64,000 bases of DNA from Trochalopteron elliotii (lineage: Eukaryota; Chordata; Aves; Passeriformes; Leiothrichidae): assembly GCA_024734555.1 (NCBI GenBank), contig JANPWX010000026.1, forward strand, positions 3,773,695-3,837,694, read 5' to 3'. Shown here piece after piece: positions 39,801 to 54,800 of this stretch (position 1 is the first letter of the stretch; every line of letters starts with the position of its first letter). The position numbers were made by a program, and so were the translations under genes. The notes below the pieces were generated by a model that saw only the letters and a list, made by a program, of their open reading frames with translations, searched no databases and was not told where the DNA came from.

Positions 39801-42800
39801 ATTCCTGCTTATCAGAAATTTCCACAAAACAAGTCTATGATGTTTTATAGTACACAGGGAAAAAAAAAGCCTTCAAAAGAAACAGCATCACAAGTAACTA
39901 CCTCCCTACTCACTATGTACTGCTAAAAAATGTGGTGGTGCATGGAATATGAAAGAATCCTTTACATAAATATTACACAATTGGAAATGATCTAGTGAGG
40001 TTTCAGCCCTATACATCTTACCTGTGCACTCATTCAAGCACAACTGCCACTCAGCAACAAAACCAGCTGTAGTGATTTTATGGAATTAATGTGCCTAGTT
40101 TGTTTATTTAGGTTGCTGCGGAAGGAGGCTGGATATAGTAAGGCCATGTTGAAAATGCAGGTCCATAAAGCTAGTTAAATTATCTATGGATTGTCATATA
40201 GGCCACTTACTGCTAGGCAGCTGAACTGCTCATTAAGGACACCAGATTTTGCTCTAACATCAATTTCAGCTTCCTGAATGCTTTTAAAAAAAGCTCTTCA
40301 TTCGCTTGCTTTCACACAAGGGATCTTGACTACCACAATAAAGTAGCTCTCATCACAGACAAGAAAACAATCCAGGTAAGAGCAACAATTGCTCACACCT
40401 TGAGACTAAGATAACCTCCTTCTGCTGGTCTTTGAGAAGTTCATGACCACAAGCTACTGTAACAGCAGATCTGTCTTTGGAGGTACTACAGCTATCCCTG
40501 CAACTCCAGAGAAAAGCTACACCAATATCCCAGTTGCAACACTATTAAGTTCTAGAATATGATTACTGTTTATATGAATATAAATATGATGGAAGGAATT
40601 TTATGTCCGATTTAATTGTTATCTCTATGAAATTCCTAGTTAGGCTTCAAGAAGATAAGACAAAGAAAATCTTAAATTACTGATTGTAAGCCACAACCAG
40701 TTTGTTAATTCTGTAAACAGCACAAGAGCACTACAGCTCACCTCAACTCAGGGCTCAGATTTCTTTTACATTTCTCCAGTAAACCAAAAGAAGACAATGG
40801 AAGGTGCAGTACAACCAAGTAATAGTGAACTTGTCACTGCGGCCAGACCTACCTTCTGCTAATGAAATTATGATCTTCTTGGATCAACCACTGTCCCAAG
40901 AAAACTTCTTCTATAACTTTATACTTTATGTACTTTATGCTTATATTGCATTCCTTGCTTAAATATCTGTAGAGATGTTCTGCCTCCCTTCTGGAAGGCT
41001 TATCTTTATCTACGATGACACAAACAATTTGTCATACTTGCAGAGAATATCAATCAGGCTGCAGTCTCAAATTACTAAGATTCTCAGTTAAATTGAAGCT
41101 CTTGATCTACTTTCCCAGAAACTTCACGTGACCATTTTTTGTCAGAGCTCCATTCCTTAGTGCCTGCAAGGCAGATAGACGTATTATCTCATCTGCTACC
41201 ACTGAACCTCTTGAATAAGTTGCTTCACTTCAAGCTAATTAACTCACCACCACTCTGCCAGCTTCTGTGCCTCAGAATGGCATAAAACTGATGCACTGCA
41301 AAATGGGGTGATTACCTTTAGATGAGAGACCTTCCTTTCAGTGCATCTATATCCTGTTCTTCTGTAGGTACAGTATTTGTCTGGTGTCAAATTATCATTA
41401 CACTTATTTTGATTCAAGTGTTTGATCCAAAAGCCTTCCGTTTCTTCACAGTGGCTTGGGACCAAGCTGGGAACTACAAATTTTCCAGGTGGCTGGGCAC
41501 TTTAAACCAATGAGCACGGGGGATTACACCACTGGGATCCCACTGTTTTTATTAACTCCCAAATATATGACATGGTTGGAAAAACTTCAGGCACTAAGAA
41601 TGGTAAATCTACTCCTTTCTCAGTGACTAAGCTCTGGTATGGGACCCTTCCTTCAGAAGCTGTGTTTAAAGGCTTAAATCTACACTGAATCTATTAAATA
41701 AATAAACAGCTAGTTAGAAAGTGCTTTTTTTGGATAATTCTTCATACAGTCTGTCTGTCTTTTCATTTTATGACTCCTTCCTCTAGCCTACTTTAAGTCT
41801 TACTCATTTTCAACCCAAGTATCCTACAAACAAAAAAACCCAAACCACCTTCTGTGTATACATGTGCATATAATTAATTATTTGTCAGGTTTTCTTCTTT
41901 TGTGTCCATGATTCTTCCAGCACACCTGCAGACTCCCAAATTTTGGGTCCAATGGCATATTTGATCCAAATCTGAAGGATGGAGAGGAATCTCAAGAACA
42001 CCAAGGCACACTAACGCCCCATGACTGGTGTGAGCAGAGATGTAGGAACAGATACGCATGTAAATAATACAAGGTGAAGCCAAATCAGGATACACTTATT
42101 GCTACAACAGATTGACCATTTCTAGTTTCCCAGGTATGCTTCATCTCTCCAGCTGCCTCTTGATCTTTTTTATTCTCTCACCCTGTAAAACCCATCTGTG
42201 GATGGACTTGTAAATACAAATTCTTCTAAAAATCACATCCAATATGCTGGAAAAGACAGCAAGTTTCTGATAAATTTCATGAGCAGAGGTAGCAGGTAAA
42301 CTAAAGACTTTTTGGGAAAAGCAATGTTGCTCTCAGCTGGGGCAATTCAGAGAATGGATCCACTGAAAACCAGCTCTGGTAAAAGATGCATAAAATCAGC
42401 CCAAAGCTGATTCAGTACGTAGAACCACCATGTTCTAATATATTATAATCTATGTCATATATACCCCACCCTGTAAAATGCCCCACAGTAGAAAAAACCC
42501 TGGTTGGAACTTGCAATGAACCTATGAGATGGAAATTTCCAGCAAAACAAGCCTCATTCCTTCCAGCTCTCATTATTCCCCACTGGATTTACAGATGGTG
42601 GAAAAGCCTGATGTTTTGCCTCCTTAATGTTCCTTCTATCCTATACCAATCCTACTTGAATGGTCATACGCAATTTTGGATTATTACTTCTTATTCTTTA
42701 ATCTACTTCTGTCAAAAAAAAACCAACCAAACAAAATCTGTATATTTTTCAACAGAATAAACCATTATGCAATATACGAAGGATGCTCGACTGCATGAAG

Positions 42801-45800
42801 CATTTTGTAAAATGTTTTGGAGTAAAAAAGCATGAAAATGCTCCAACTACTTGAAATCTAAAAAGCTTTAAGCACTTTAAGTTTAATAAAACTTATGGAT
42901 TTTTCTTGAAGTTTCATAGAATTTCAAGTTACAGTGATGTTTGTTGCTGAACAGCTTTCAGTTTTTGACTGTTATATTTTTAGTGATTGCATTAACTCAG
43001 CCAATAGGTTATTAATGTATTTACTGCAAGAAATGATAAATGTTTTTATATATAAAACTAGACAAAGTAGTCCACTTGTCAAGCATTATTTTTTAAAGTA
43101 ATCAAACTAGAGAAATCTGAAATCTCGGGTTTTATACTCAGCAGTTCTTACAATATGGTTGAGCACCAGTACAAAATGCATACAACCTTTTTTAACAGGG
43201 GTCAATTGCATGTTCTTAATTATTCTATCTATGTCCTCTGAAAACAGCAGATAGTTTATCTTCTGCAGTATTATTCTCAAAAAATATGGGGACCGCAGTG
43301 AACTGCTACAACAAGGACATTTCTAAAAGTATCTTCCAACACACTTAGGACATCAGTCAAAATATTTACATATACTCAAGCACTTTAAAATCTCAAGTTG
43401 TATTAACCAGCTGTCATCTTAGTGTCAAACTCCGGTCATTTTAATGTGAAATAAGGGTCAGCACATGATTTCAGCTATTAGTAAAACATTTCTTAGCTAC
43501 TGAACCCCGTCAAACTATAAATGCCAGATTCCCACACTAAGGCTCTTCTTGAGCCTCTTCTATGCTGCATTTCGTTCAGAATAAAGTGTCTGAAGTAAAG
43601 ACAACAACGTAAAGACATTAAATCAACAGGAATTATTTAAATTCTAACCATTTGGCTGACACTGCTGCACATAGTGTAGAGATTTTCACTGAGTAACACA
43701 AACTAGGTCTGTGTTTGCTAGCTTTTATGAAGTGAGGGTGAACTTCTATGGACCGAACACTGCAGAACTGCACTGAACTCCCATAGGCTACTACAGATTT
43801 AAAAATCTGAGCCTATGCATCCAGGATTCTCCACTGCCAAGCATAGGAATCTCACTTTACAGAACAGGAAAACAGCTGTGAAGACCTCACTATTAGGACC
43901 AAACAGTACAGGCAGATTGAACGTTTTTTTTTTTTTTTTCAGGAAACCAACATGCATAAAGCCAAGCAAACTCGTTGCTTGCTGTTAAAAAAAAAATCTG
44001 GCTATTATTAACTTTCAGACTATTGAGGAATAAACAGAAAGAATAATTTTATCAATTAAAGGGTTAAACTCAAGTATTAATTGTAAAAAAAATATCAGAA
44101 GATGGGATAAGAGGGATAAGAGGTGTTTGGCCTTTTTTTTTTTTACAGTATGTATCCCTTTAAGTTCATCAGAACAGCATAATCCAAATGAAAATTGAGT
44201 AAGAGTTTGAACTTGTGAACTAAATACCATACTCAACAGAAGTTTACAGTAAATGTTTTCTATTCCAAACAGAAAATAAACAACAAATCACTTTCCAACA
44301 CAGGATGTCTATATACAGTAACTTCAAATTCTTCTCTGGGCTTAAGAGTCTCATCTGCAGTTTTAATAATACTTAAGAACAATTTTTGTGGAAGTATGCT
44401 AATGTGTCCTGCTGGGCTTTCAACAAAAATAATGGAAATTTAAAAAGCATTAGGAAAAAAGATCAGGGAATAACTATGAAAATCTCAGTCACTGTTGGCT
44501 ATGGAAGCTTCTTAAAAAATGCAACATCTCAAAATTCTCTCTTGCAGGTCTAATTCCTTGCATATTGCAGAGCACAAACACACAGAGGCTTCAGCCCATT
44601 TCAACATATAGACAGCATTCCTTCTTTTTATGCAGAGGATGTGATTTCATAAGAAATTGGGAATTTCAGATTGACACAATGCCTTTAGATGGTTGTCCTT
44701 CTACTGATATGGAGGGGAGGGGGGAGGAATCAGCACTCTCAAATTGATCAGAAGCTACAGAATGCTTCTTAGGCTTATGAGGCCTAAGTCTTATTATCCT
44801 TGACATATACAAATGCCCAAAAGTTTTATCATATCCAAAAATCATATGCTGCAAAGTAAGTCAGAAGTTATTAAATACTGACATTAAGACTCTAAATTTG
44901 CTAAAAGCACACCTGATACTCAAGACCTAACATCCAAAGTTTAAAGTCTCTGAAGTGAAGCATTATGAAGATCCCTTCTCAACAAAATTACTGTGATATG
45001 ATTTTTAATCACAGGAAGGAGAAGAAGTTATTTTCATTTCACTGCTGTTCCCTGCGAATTCTGAAAAAATGCAAATGAAAACTCCCGCAAAAGGTTATCA
45101 GGCAAATAGGTAAAATGTTTTGACTCAAGTGATTTAAATTCAGCCTAAGTGAAAAACACCAAAACTAGGCTTTTAGTACTGATTATTAAAGAAATTAATA
45201 CCTATTTTACATATCATTTGTAATTTTCATATTACGATATTACCAAAATAAAACTACCAACCAACTCCAGCTGACAGCTCCACAAGTAGTGACTAGCAGG
45301 CTAAAACTACCTGATGAAACACCAAAAGTGACAGACTACAAAATATGCAGCAGGAGCTCTTGTGACTCTCCACCCTTATTCTGAACCATCAAATCTCTTT
45401 TTCTCAATCTCTCTTCTCCTCTACTCCCCATTCCTAACTTTTAGCCAGCTTGGTCCCCTTAAATATTGGTGGAGTTGCTCTTCAGTATTTCTTACAGGGA
45501 CTCTTGATTCACATTCTTTTGTGGTTATGCTTTCTTTCACTACCTCAGGAAACCATCTGTAAAGCAGACAGAATACTTTCCAATGTTACTAGACGTTAGA
45601 AAACTGAGCTGATCATCTTTACACAGCTTGCTAAAGGTTCATAGACAAAAGGTGATATATATGAAGATTATTATCTGTACAACTATCTACATGTCACTTA
45701 AGAGTAACAAGCACCAGACTGCTACTGAGGGGAAAAAAGAATGTAGTTAAAAACAATACTCCCCAACCACTAAATACAGTCCAAGAAGAAGAGAAAATAT

Positions 45801-48800
45801 TTCCCTTTTTCTTCTTTATTTCCTTTTTGTCCAGTACAGATCTAAAAGTATACTTTTTTTTCATAAAGGTCACTCTTAAATGTCCAAAAATAACAGAATG
45901 AAGTGTTTCAGTTCAGGTGACATCACTCTGCAAGTCAACAACTTCTCCTTCCTCCCTGGTGTCTATTATGAAAGATTTGTAATTTGTTCCTGCTTTTCCT
46001 CTGTTCTTCAATAAAAGAATATGCAGAACAAGAAAGAAGGGTTATTTGCAATGACTCTCACAGTCACTATCTCACCTCCTGGAAGTGAACTAACACAGGA
46101 GAGTTGGGAGGGGTGTGACCAAGGTGGCCATCTTTGAAACACAGGACTTCATTGTTTAAAGGATTTTTTCATCAAGAAAAGCCACTCATGCTTAAAATCT
46201 CACTTGTAACCTCACAATTACATCACACAGATCCATGTGTGAAGCACAGAGCCACATTTGACAGGCATGCTCCAGCCATGTAAGAGACAGCAGCCACAGC
46301 TATTTTTATTCAATGCCCAGTGAGAAAAAGTGGTGCAGCACTGTACAGAATGGGACCTCAGGTGCTCACTGCCCAGAGCACTAACACAGGGCACGCAAGG
46401 CTCAGGTTCTGGGTTCTCTGTCTGTGGACACTCTGACCCTCCCACAAGGGTGACAACACTGCCATGGGGCATGCTCTGCCTCTCACTGAATCTGTGACAC
46501 TCTGGAGAACTGTAATCAACTGCAAAAATGTCCCAGTGAAATGGATGGGAGGGAAAAAGCTCAGGGAAAAGGGGGAGGGAAATGAACACCAGGTGCTGTT
46601 ACTAGAGAATTCACCTAGGACAACAACAATTTCAACAGTCTTAGTTCTGGCTTCTGTTCCCAAGATCACTTACCCATTTCTGCAAGTCCTGTCTGTGGAG
46701 ATGCCCATTTTAAGACAATTAAGCATCAAGAATTGCTTGTTTTGTTCATCACAGCAAGGTCTGGAATTCTTTACTATTGTCAGAAACTAAGCATCGTGAA
46801 GCTGATGCAGTTATTAGTACACCAGTAATTACTCTTTGGCAGTATTGCAAAATTCTAAATCTCACTGAAGAAAGAAAATTAAAAACATTCTTCTTAATCA
46901 CTGCTTTAAACATATTCCACATCAACAAGTAGCTTACTAAGCATTTAGGTCCCAAACCTGACCCTTCTCTTCTTACCTAAGAGTTTATGTAAGTTTATGG
47001 GCACAGGTAGTAATACAGAAATTTACCACACAACAGCAACTGAAAGAAGTGACTGTATGAAGCAGTCCCAGTATATCTTCCACAAATAAAAAAAGAGAAT
47101 GATTATGTGGTTGTTCAAGAACTTGGAAGTATGTCAGTAAACAGCCCTGATAGCCTTTGACAGCAGTAATTTAAGTCATGGAGGTCAAAATCCTTCTTGC
47201 AGTTCTGTACCTGGCACGGAAAAGTGCTATTTATCACCAGATAGCTCAGATGATTCCAGAAATAGCCTTTCCCATTGCTGCTCATTAGCAGCAGCTCTAT
47301 GAATTGAAACAGATTTGGGTTTTTTGAGAAAAACTTCTACAAGATTTTCTAAAATGCTTAAACTATTCCTTTAGGAAACAAACCCAGCACCTCAACCACC
47401 ATCCACACAGACTGCCTAGCCCTATTTCACATAGGAATGCATTTGTTTCATCACTGAAAGTTTGCCAGCCACCTCAAGGCATGGATGTTCACGTGTTACG
47501 GTAACTCAATTTCAATTCTACACATACTCCACCCAACCCAACAGAGCAGATTTTTTGCTTTTTCATTCTACAGAGATCAGTGGTAAAAGGAAAAAATTGA
47601 ACCCCTACTAAAACCAACACTTTCATACTTCAAACGTGGTTTATATACACAGCAATTGTTTTATAAAAGAAGCACACATTAAGAATGGAGAGACAAGTAC
47701 AGGTCCATTAGTTTTGGACCTTACAAATAAGCAATGATTTTAAAATCCACCCAGCTCTCATTAATTCAAAAGGATGTCTTCTAGGGCATTGTCTATGCAT
47801 ACATAGAATAAACAGTGAGAATAGATTTTTACTTTCAAAGTCTGCTATGGACAAATCACTATGAAAAAGGAGAAACTACTTCAATTACGATTCCCTAACT
47901 AGTTACAGAAATGGTAGTTTGGTCCAACTATCCTTCATGCATTAAGGAAAACTCCAAGTCTTTAGAAGCAACTTACATCTATGGTAAATGCTGACCACTG
48001 ATCAGTCTTCAGAATTGCAAAATTTTTAAAGTATTATCTCAATGAATATTTACACTTAGTTCCACATGATCATATCTATGTTGTAGGGACAACAAAAAAA
48101 ATAAAATGAAGAATGACCAAGCACTGACCTTGTCTCTACAAATACAACTTTAAAGAAAAAAAACCCCAACCTGCATTAAACTGCTCTCTGCAAATACTGT
48201 AAAGTCTATAACACATAACACAGAATGCAAGAATGTGTACCCTTCTACACAATTTTTAACCCACTGGAAAAACAAATTAGTTCCTTAATTTTAAGACAAT
48301 GCCTAACTATTCCTCCCTTAATCAGGATTTTAGATTTGCTATGGAACTTCAGAGTTTCAGGTTAAGCCCATGGAATTTAATTTTGAAGATCTAAGTAAAT
48401 CCTAGATACAGTCTTCATTAAGGTATGCAGAAGCCACTGCAAAATATCTAAGCTCTAGTCCTCAAATTAGGCTGTCAAAATTCAAATTCATTTAGAACGG
48501 ATAATAGAATGGGATGAGTACTCATGATTTATGCACAAAACACACGAATGAGGTTAAAACTCAGACAGTTATAGTGGTGACACCCAAGGGACGTGGCAGT
48601 AGAACAGAAAAGTAAATTTGCTCAAAGTAATCAAACAGCAGGCCCCCTAGAAAATTTAGAGAAAGCAATGACGTTTACAAAAAACAAATGTGATTATTTT
48701 TGGAACAAACATTTGGTAAGTAGTAGAAGCACAGAACATTTCATATTACATGACCTTTAAGTAAATACTTAAAAATATACCCTCAAAACTAAGACAGACT

Positions 48801-51800
48801 TAATTAAATTCCAGTGGTTTGATTTTACTTCACACATCAGTTAAAACATAAATCTTGCAACAGTTGCAACACACGACAAAAACAAATGCTGGGGACAGAA
48901 TAATTTGAGGTCAGACTTAATACCGCAGGATAAGAACTTAAGTTGGGTACTTAATACACACTGTGAATTAAGATGCAGATTGTCAGCACCATCATTGCAG
49001 AATTTTTTTAAATTATACCTGAACAATGTAATTATTTTCACAAGCAGCTATACATTAAGCAGTCAGAAGTACAGTAGCATCAATAAAAATCCTTTGTAGC
49101 AACACCAGATAATGAAGTATGAAGAGAACCTTCACAACTCTCAAACTGCACATCTCTTCATGAACTGCAGTGTTATAGCTGGACACTGAGGTGTATTTTG
49201 GCCAGGTGAGGAACACTCGGTGTTTACTGCCAGTGAAGTCTAATAGCATTACTAAGCTTTAGGAGCATGGTAAAAAAGTAAATCACTGCTGCACATCAGT
49301 GACATGTAGGAAAACAGACAGGTGAGGAAAAGGAAAAAAAACAGGGAAGAACAGTAGCAGCAAGGAAGAATAAAGAATCTAAAATGAATACAATAGTGAA
49401 CTTCCAGGACTTTCATTTTATCATTCTGATAATGTCTGACACATTTTTACACCAAGCTTATACACCTTTAAAAAATATTATTTCACTATGAACAACACAA
49501 GGAAGCTTAACATGACTAAGTTTTTGGGTGCCAGTCATGCTTAGAGAATAAAAAGTAACTTTAAAATTCTTGGAAGATTATAAGAATAATTACCCATGCC
49601 AGTTCCAGCTGGTGCAATCTCTTTGGAGAAGATTTCTACAGCTTCTCTTTGTTTATGGTGTACAGCAAGCCAAAGAACAACTTCCCGAGGACCCTGCTTC
49701 AAAAAAGCTGAAATTAGATTAGCTTAGATGCAGAACATCGGTTAAATTTACAAAACCGAAAAATAACTGCAGTTCAGCATTCGAGTCTAATCATTCTGTG
49801 ACTTTTTATCCACCATCACTGTAATTTGTAACTTCTCGTGATCTTTATTTTGGAATACCATGGAATCAACTATTGGGTATTTCAAGTCACTGGCGCACTG
49901 TGCCTTTTCTGCAGTATTCTCAAAAAATCAAGTACTTTAACTAACCAAATACTTGGCTTCACTGTCAGTGGAACTGGCAAACAAACTTTGCTCTTATTCT
50001 AAGTGCATTAAGAGTACTCTGGGGCCAAGTTAGCGCCAGGTTCACTTCTCTTGGCATCAAGAAGGAAGCAGATGTGTCCACAGAAAAGAATTCAGACGTA
50101 ATCCTTGGGAGATAAATGAGAGAAAAGAACTTGTAAAAACCACCATGTTTTCAGAGAGAAGAGCAGATACTCCCTCTCAAGGTAAACCAAATCAGTACTG
50201 TGCCCCCTACTCTAATCAAAACACCTGTCCTTGCAGATAAGCACTGTCTCTACTTCAAATTTTATTTCCCCAAAAATTCTATTTCCAGCCATCGAAGGAT
50301 CTACCATTGGAATCAATACACAAAAAATATGCAGCCATACAACAAACCCAACAAATGCACAATTTTAACATTCAGTGTTCCCAAAGCTATCACAAGAGTC
50401 ATTAAATTACTACAAACAGTCATCAACCGGAAACATTCCTGCAAAAAACCATATTCATTCATTCATTCACATCTGCTTTCTGGTTCTAAACTGCACCATA
50501 TAATCAACATTCCATTTAAACTTCCATGTTTACCTCCTTGCCTGCAAATGCAAGATACAATGGTCTATGAAAATAAGCTGAATCCTGTTTTGAGTGGATG
50601 AACCCAGTACTAAAACTGGGTATATAGGCTGAAGCCATTAATCTTACAGTATCAGAATTAAAACAAAAAAAACCTCCAGCAAAACAAAGTCTTAATGTCT
50701 TGGAAATCAACTGACAAAGGGTTACCAGAAAACTAACAGAACACATACAGTTTAAATGTAGCAGACTCAAGTGCCTGATGTACTATTAATAAATAGCTTT
50801 TACATGAAACACATCCCAGATTTCCAAACCACAAACTCACTGACTGAAGGAGTCACTGTCGTAACTCCTTCCTCCCCAACAGGACAGGAGATTACTAAAA
50901 ATCAAACACCACTAAAATTACTCAGTGCTGATTCAGGTCCCTTTCTAGCTCACACTGGGCTGGTGCTGCCAAAGCAAGCTATCAGAGTAACAAGCAGCAA
51001 CCACATCAACAGGCAGAGAAGTCTGAGAAAAAGAAGTGCTTGCCACTCTTTCCCATTTCTCAAGGATATTTTGTGTTGTCAGGAACAGTCAATACTCCAT
51101 ACAGCAGCTCAGACTACAGTATGCAGGCTTACCTAAGGCTGGGAGACACAGTGATTTCACAGCTGCAAAGGCTAACCATTGCACCAGTCTGACAGACGTG
51201 CATGGGAAGTAGTCCAGCCACACCATGTATCTACACAGAGCTCCAAAGACTGTTCAACTTACCCTGTCTTGGTATTCACTTACGTATTTGCCATTTGCTT
51301 CAATTTAGGTGGTAGAACTTTCAAAGCACAAACTATTTTCCTGGTGTGTTAATACACTGTCTAGCGTAGCATGGCTCTGGTGTTGAGCACTATGATTTGT
51401 AACCCAAATAACCAGGTCTAATTTTGCGTGGAAAGACATGGTAGGAAAGAGAGTTTAAGGGACTACATTATCCTTACCTGAAGCCCCAAGGAGTAAATGT
51501 TTTCCTTGGGATTCTATGACTTTGTATTTTAAATGGAAAAGCAAACTCCACTCCCCAACCCTTTTTCTCAAGCTACCACGGCTGCTTTCCAGATGAAAGC
51601 TCCCCTGGCTAGTTTCTTCTAAAACGCTGGAGGAAGTACAAAGGGGAAAGGCAATAGAGCGATTTCCTGTATTCCAGCCTTAGCTCTCACATCCTGTTTT
51701 GGGCATGTATGAGAAGCACATACAATGGCGATAACACTGTTTACTTTTAATATAAGACCTGGGAACTGAGGCTGGAAACACAGAAAATACTACAAATATT

Positions 51801-54800
51801 CTCCTTCATTTAAAAAAATTCTTAAATGTACTATAAGCAAAGCAAACTGAACAATCAGGAGGGAGTGCTTTTGCTCTCTTCAAGGGAAATGCAATGCTCT
51901 TCTTCAACTCACTATTCACTTTGTACAAAGAGACAGAAAGCTTCCTATACAACAATTCAATTAAAGGATATATTACAATGTGTAATAAGGAGTTGGTACA
52001 AACAGAACACAGAAAAGTTGAACATCTGGAACATCTGTTCCTATGTTTCCGAGTTTTGATTCTGCACTCTTAGTAAGATACTTAAAATTGCAGGTTTTAT
52101 GGTCCTAAAATGAAAAAGACCACATTATAAAGCTCAGTCTTCAGGAAGCAACTCTTGCTGCTTTGCAGAAGGAAACTGAAACTCAAGCACTGAAATGAAC
52201 AGCTGCAGATATAACCTGACCGATTTCTAATCACATTCAATTTCACTAGCAACAAGTCCACTGTCCTTCTCTACATCGCATTCTCATTTCCTTTAGATAC
52301 AAACTGTTGGCTATTACGTGTCAGCACTTGTAAGAACAAACTCAGAGTTGAGTTCTGCCACGTGTACCTTGAGTTTTGCAAGACAGCCACTGACAAAGAA
52401 GAATTAAATGCCACTGTTTTGGAACAAACGAAACTATCTACATATTTAAACTGTGTTTAAGTGAGGACATGATTTACAGTCTTTTTCCTTTAAAAAGGAC
52501 TTTCTTTCTCTAGATTAGGACCATGGATATCACAGCTGCAGTGGCTATGGCCATCATTCATATTCTTACATATGCAGTCACAGTGCAGAATTACACAGCT
52601 GAAGATTATTTCTCAAGTAGTACTCACAGACAACTCTGAAGCTGTGCAGACAACATTAATGCTGAGATTTCCTGATTGCAGTATTTATAATGTGGTCTTT
52701 TAGCATTACATCAAATGCAATTTAAGTCTATGCCACAGAAGTTATTATAGTAAGGTATTTCTTTAGGAGAACATCAGAACAGAGTACAACAACATTTTTA
52801 TAAGATTCCATATCAGTGCTTCTGGAAGACCCAATACTGCAAAGACCTTGCCAGTGTTAATTTTGTACATTAAGTAATGACAGTGAGTTCTCTGCAACAT
52901 GAAGGGGTGAAATTCCCAAGATGATAGTGACTTCCTTTAAAGTTGTGGAAAAGATAACAATATGGAAAGATTAAAAGAGGTCAGTAAAAGTTTAAGAACA
53001 CTCCACTGCATACTTACACCATCTATACTCCTTCTAGCATGGGGTCCATATGTATCTTCAGACCCTAAAACCTGCATGTTAACTGCACTGTAATCTTCAT
53101 ACCCAAGCTGACTGAAAATAAGACGAGTCCTGCAACAAATGATTTTTTTTATTAGTAAACTGTCTCAAAATGATTATCTGAAGTAGCCCTGTGTGGTCCA
53201 CAGAGGTTAACTCTGTCAAGTAGCCGTATAAAAGATTTTATCAGTTGAAAAATTGGAATTCTGTTAGGATATATATTTTGCTTGGTGTAACAAGCAACAT
53301 TTTTTGCTTTGGCGGAACATTTTGAAGACACTGCTAATGTATCATTGTTGTCATAAAAACTACAGCACTTTCCCCTGACTCAAGAGAGCACAGTTAACAG
53401 GCTGAAATAATTTCTAGATGTCACAGAGACAGCAGCAGCACCACAATCTGTTTCAATCAGACAAGGATTCACATAGTCCAGTCTGAAATAGTCCAAGAGC
53501 AAACATGAAATGGAAAATACACCATCCTATTTTTTTTCCCTGAAATAATCACCTAGCTTCCAGACAGATGGCTTTTCAGAGGTTCTGAGTCTCCAAGTCT
53601 TTGTATTTAACACTTTCTTGATTTTCTCAATAGCTCTTGGACACAAGTTTTCAGTATTTGTAATTACACAGCCCCCATCAGCCTGCTCTCATCTGCCATA
53701 TCTCTTGAGGGAAGTCACAGTGCTGCACACAGGCATGTGAACAAGCACTCCAAGTTCACAGTAAACCTTGGATTTCTGACTTTTCCAAGTGTAGTTTCTG
53801 CATGGGTCTACAACAGGATGGGGGGGAGGCTTTATATAAAACATGGCACAAGGAAATAGATCTCTTAACTAGAAAGACTGGAGCTACTGGAGTAAGCACT
53901 GAGAGATTCCTGATATGGAATTATATTTAAGAGGAATATACTGCCAAGATATACTGGCATGACAATACAACTGAAAGGTTATCACTCTGCCCTGGAACTG
54001 TAACTCTGTTCTAGCAAAAAAACCAAAAAAACAATCACTGGGTCACATTTTAGAAGGGAGTAAAATAAAGTGTGTTTTAAACACAAACTCAGTAAACTTT
54101 CTACATTTTGTATCAGTAAGACTTTTCATAAAAAGGTTCTGTGAAAGTTGCTGAAAACCAGTTTCACATGGGTTTATCTCTGGCATTTAATAAAATTTAA
54201 TCCCAATCACAGCTTGTTCCTCACTAACTTGAGGTTCTTTCCAGCCATCTATTTTCAAATGTATCTGGCACTTTTCTCATTCTGTCAAATATAACTGAAG
54301 TGCAGTTATATACTGAAAACAGGTTTCTTGAAAATGCTACTTAAGTCTTGAAATGTCATCCCAATAGGAAAACTATAATCATCCAGGATTCTTAAAAGGT
54401 TAGTAATGTTGCCATCATGTGTCACTGCTCTATTTTCATCACCTCTGGAAAGAAAAAAAAGAAAGCCAGAACCTCTTCCAAGACGAATACCCACCTTTGC
54501 AGAATACCTTCTGCAGTGCGTTTTGCTTTTTGTACCGCCTTTGGGCCTCCCACTGGACAGACAGCAGTAGCTCTGAAGCCATCAAGATAAGTGGCATTTA
54601 CCTAATGATAAAGGGATTATGAAGTTACATGGAATTCAGTACTTACAGGCTATAAATGCCCTCTGGCAATCATTACCTACACAAATACACACTTTTTAAA
54701 CAAAGTAACAGGTTTTTATGTATTGAAGAAGGTTTGCCTTTTCAAATTTTCCACCTCTTTCTTTTACTCTTGGGGCAGAGAAAATGAGGATAGTGCTAAA

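Noticed and set aside
41195..41315. Weak MIR-like SINE pattern (gcctcag ... caaaatgggg)
   Set aside because: Too diverged to call by eye; only short blocks match and the order is interrupted.
50200..50601. 133-codon plus-strand ORF in the d-e intron
   Set aside because: No domain recognised, basic and low-complexity composition, no sign of a gene around it.
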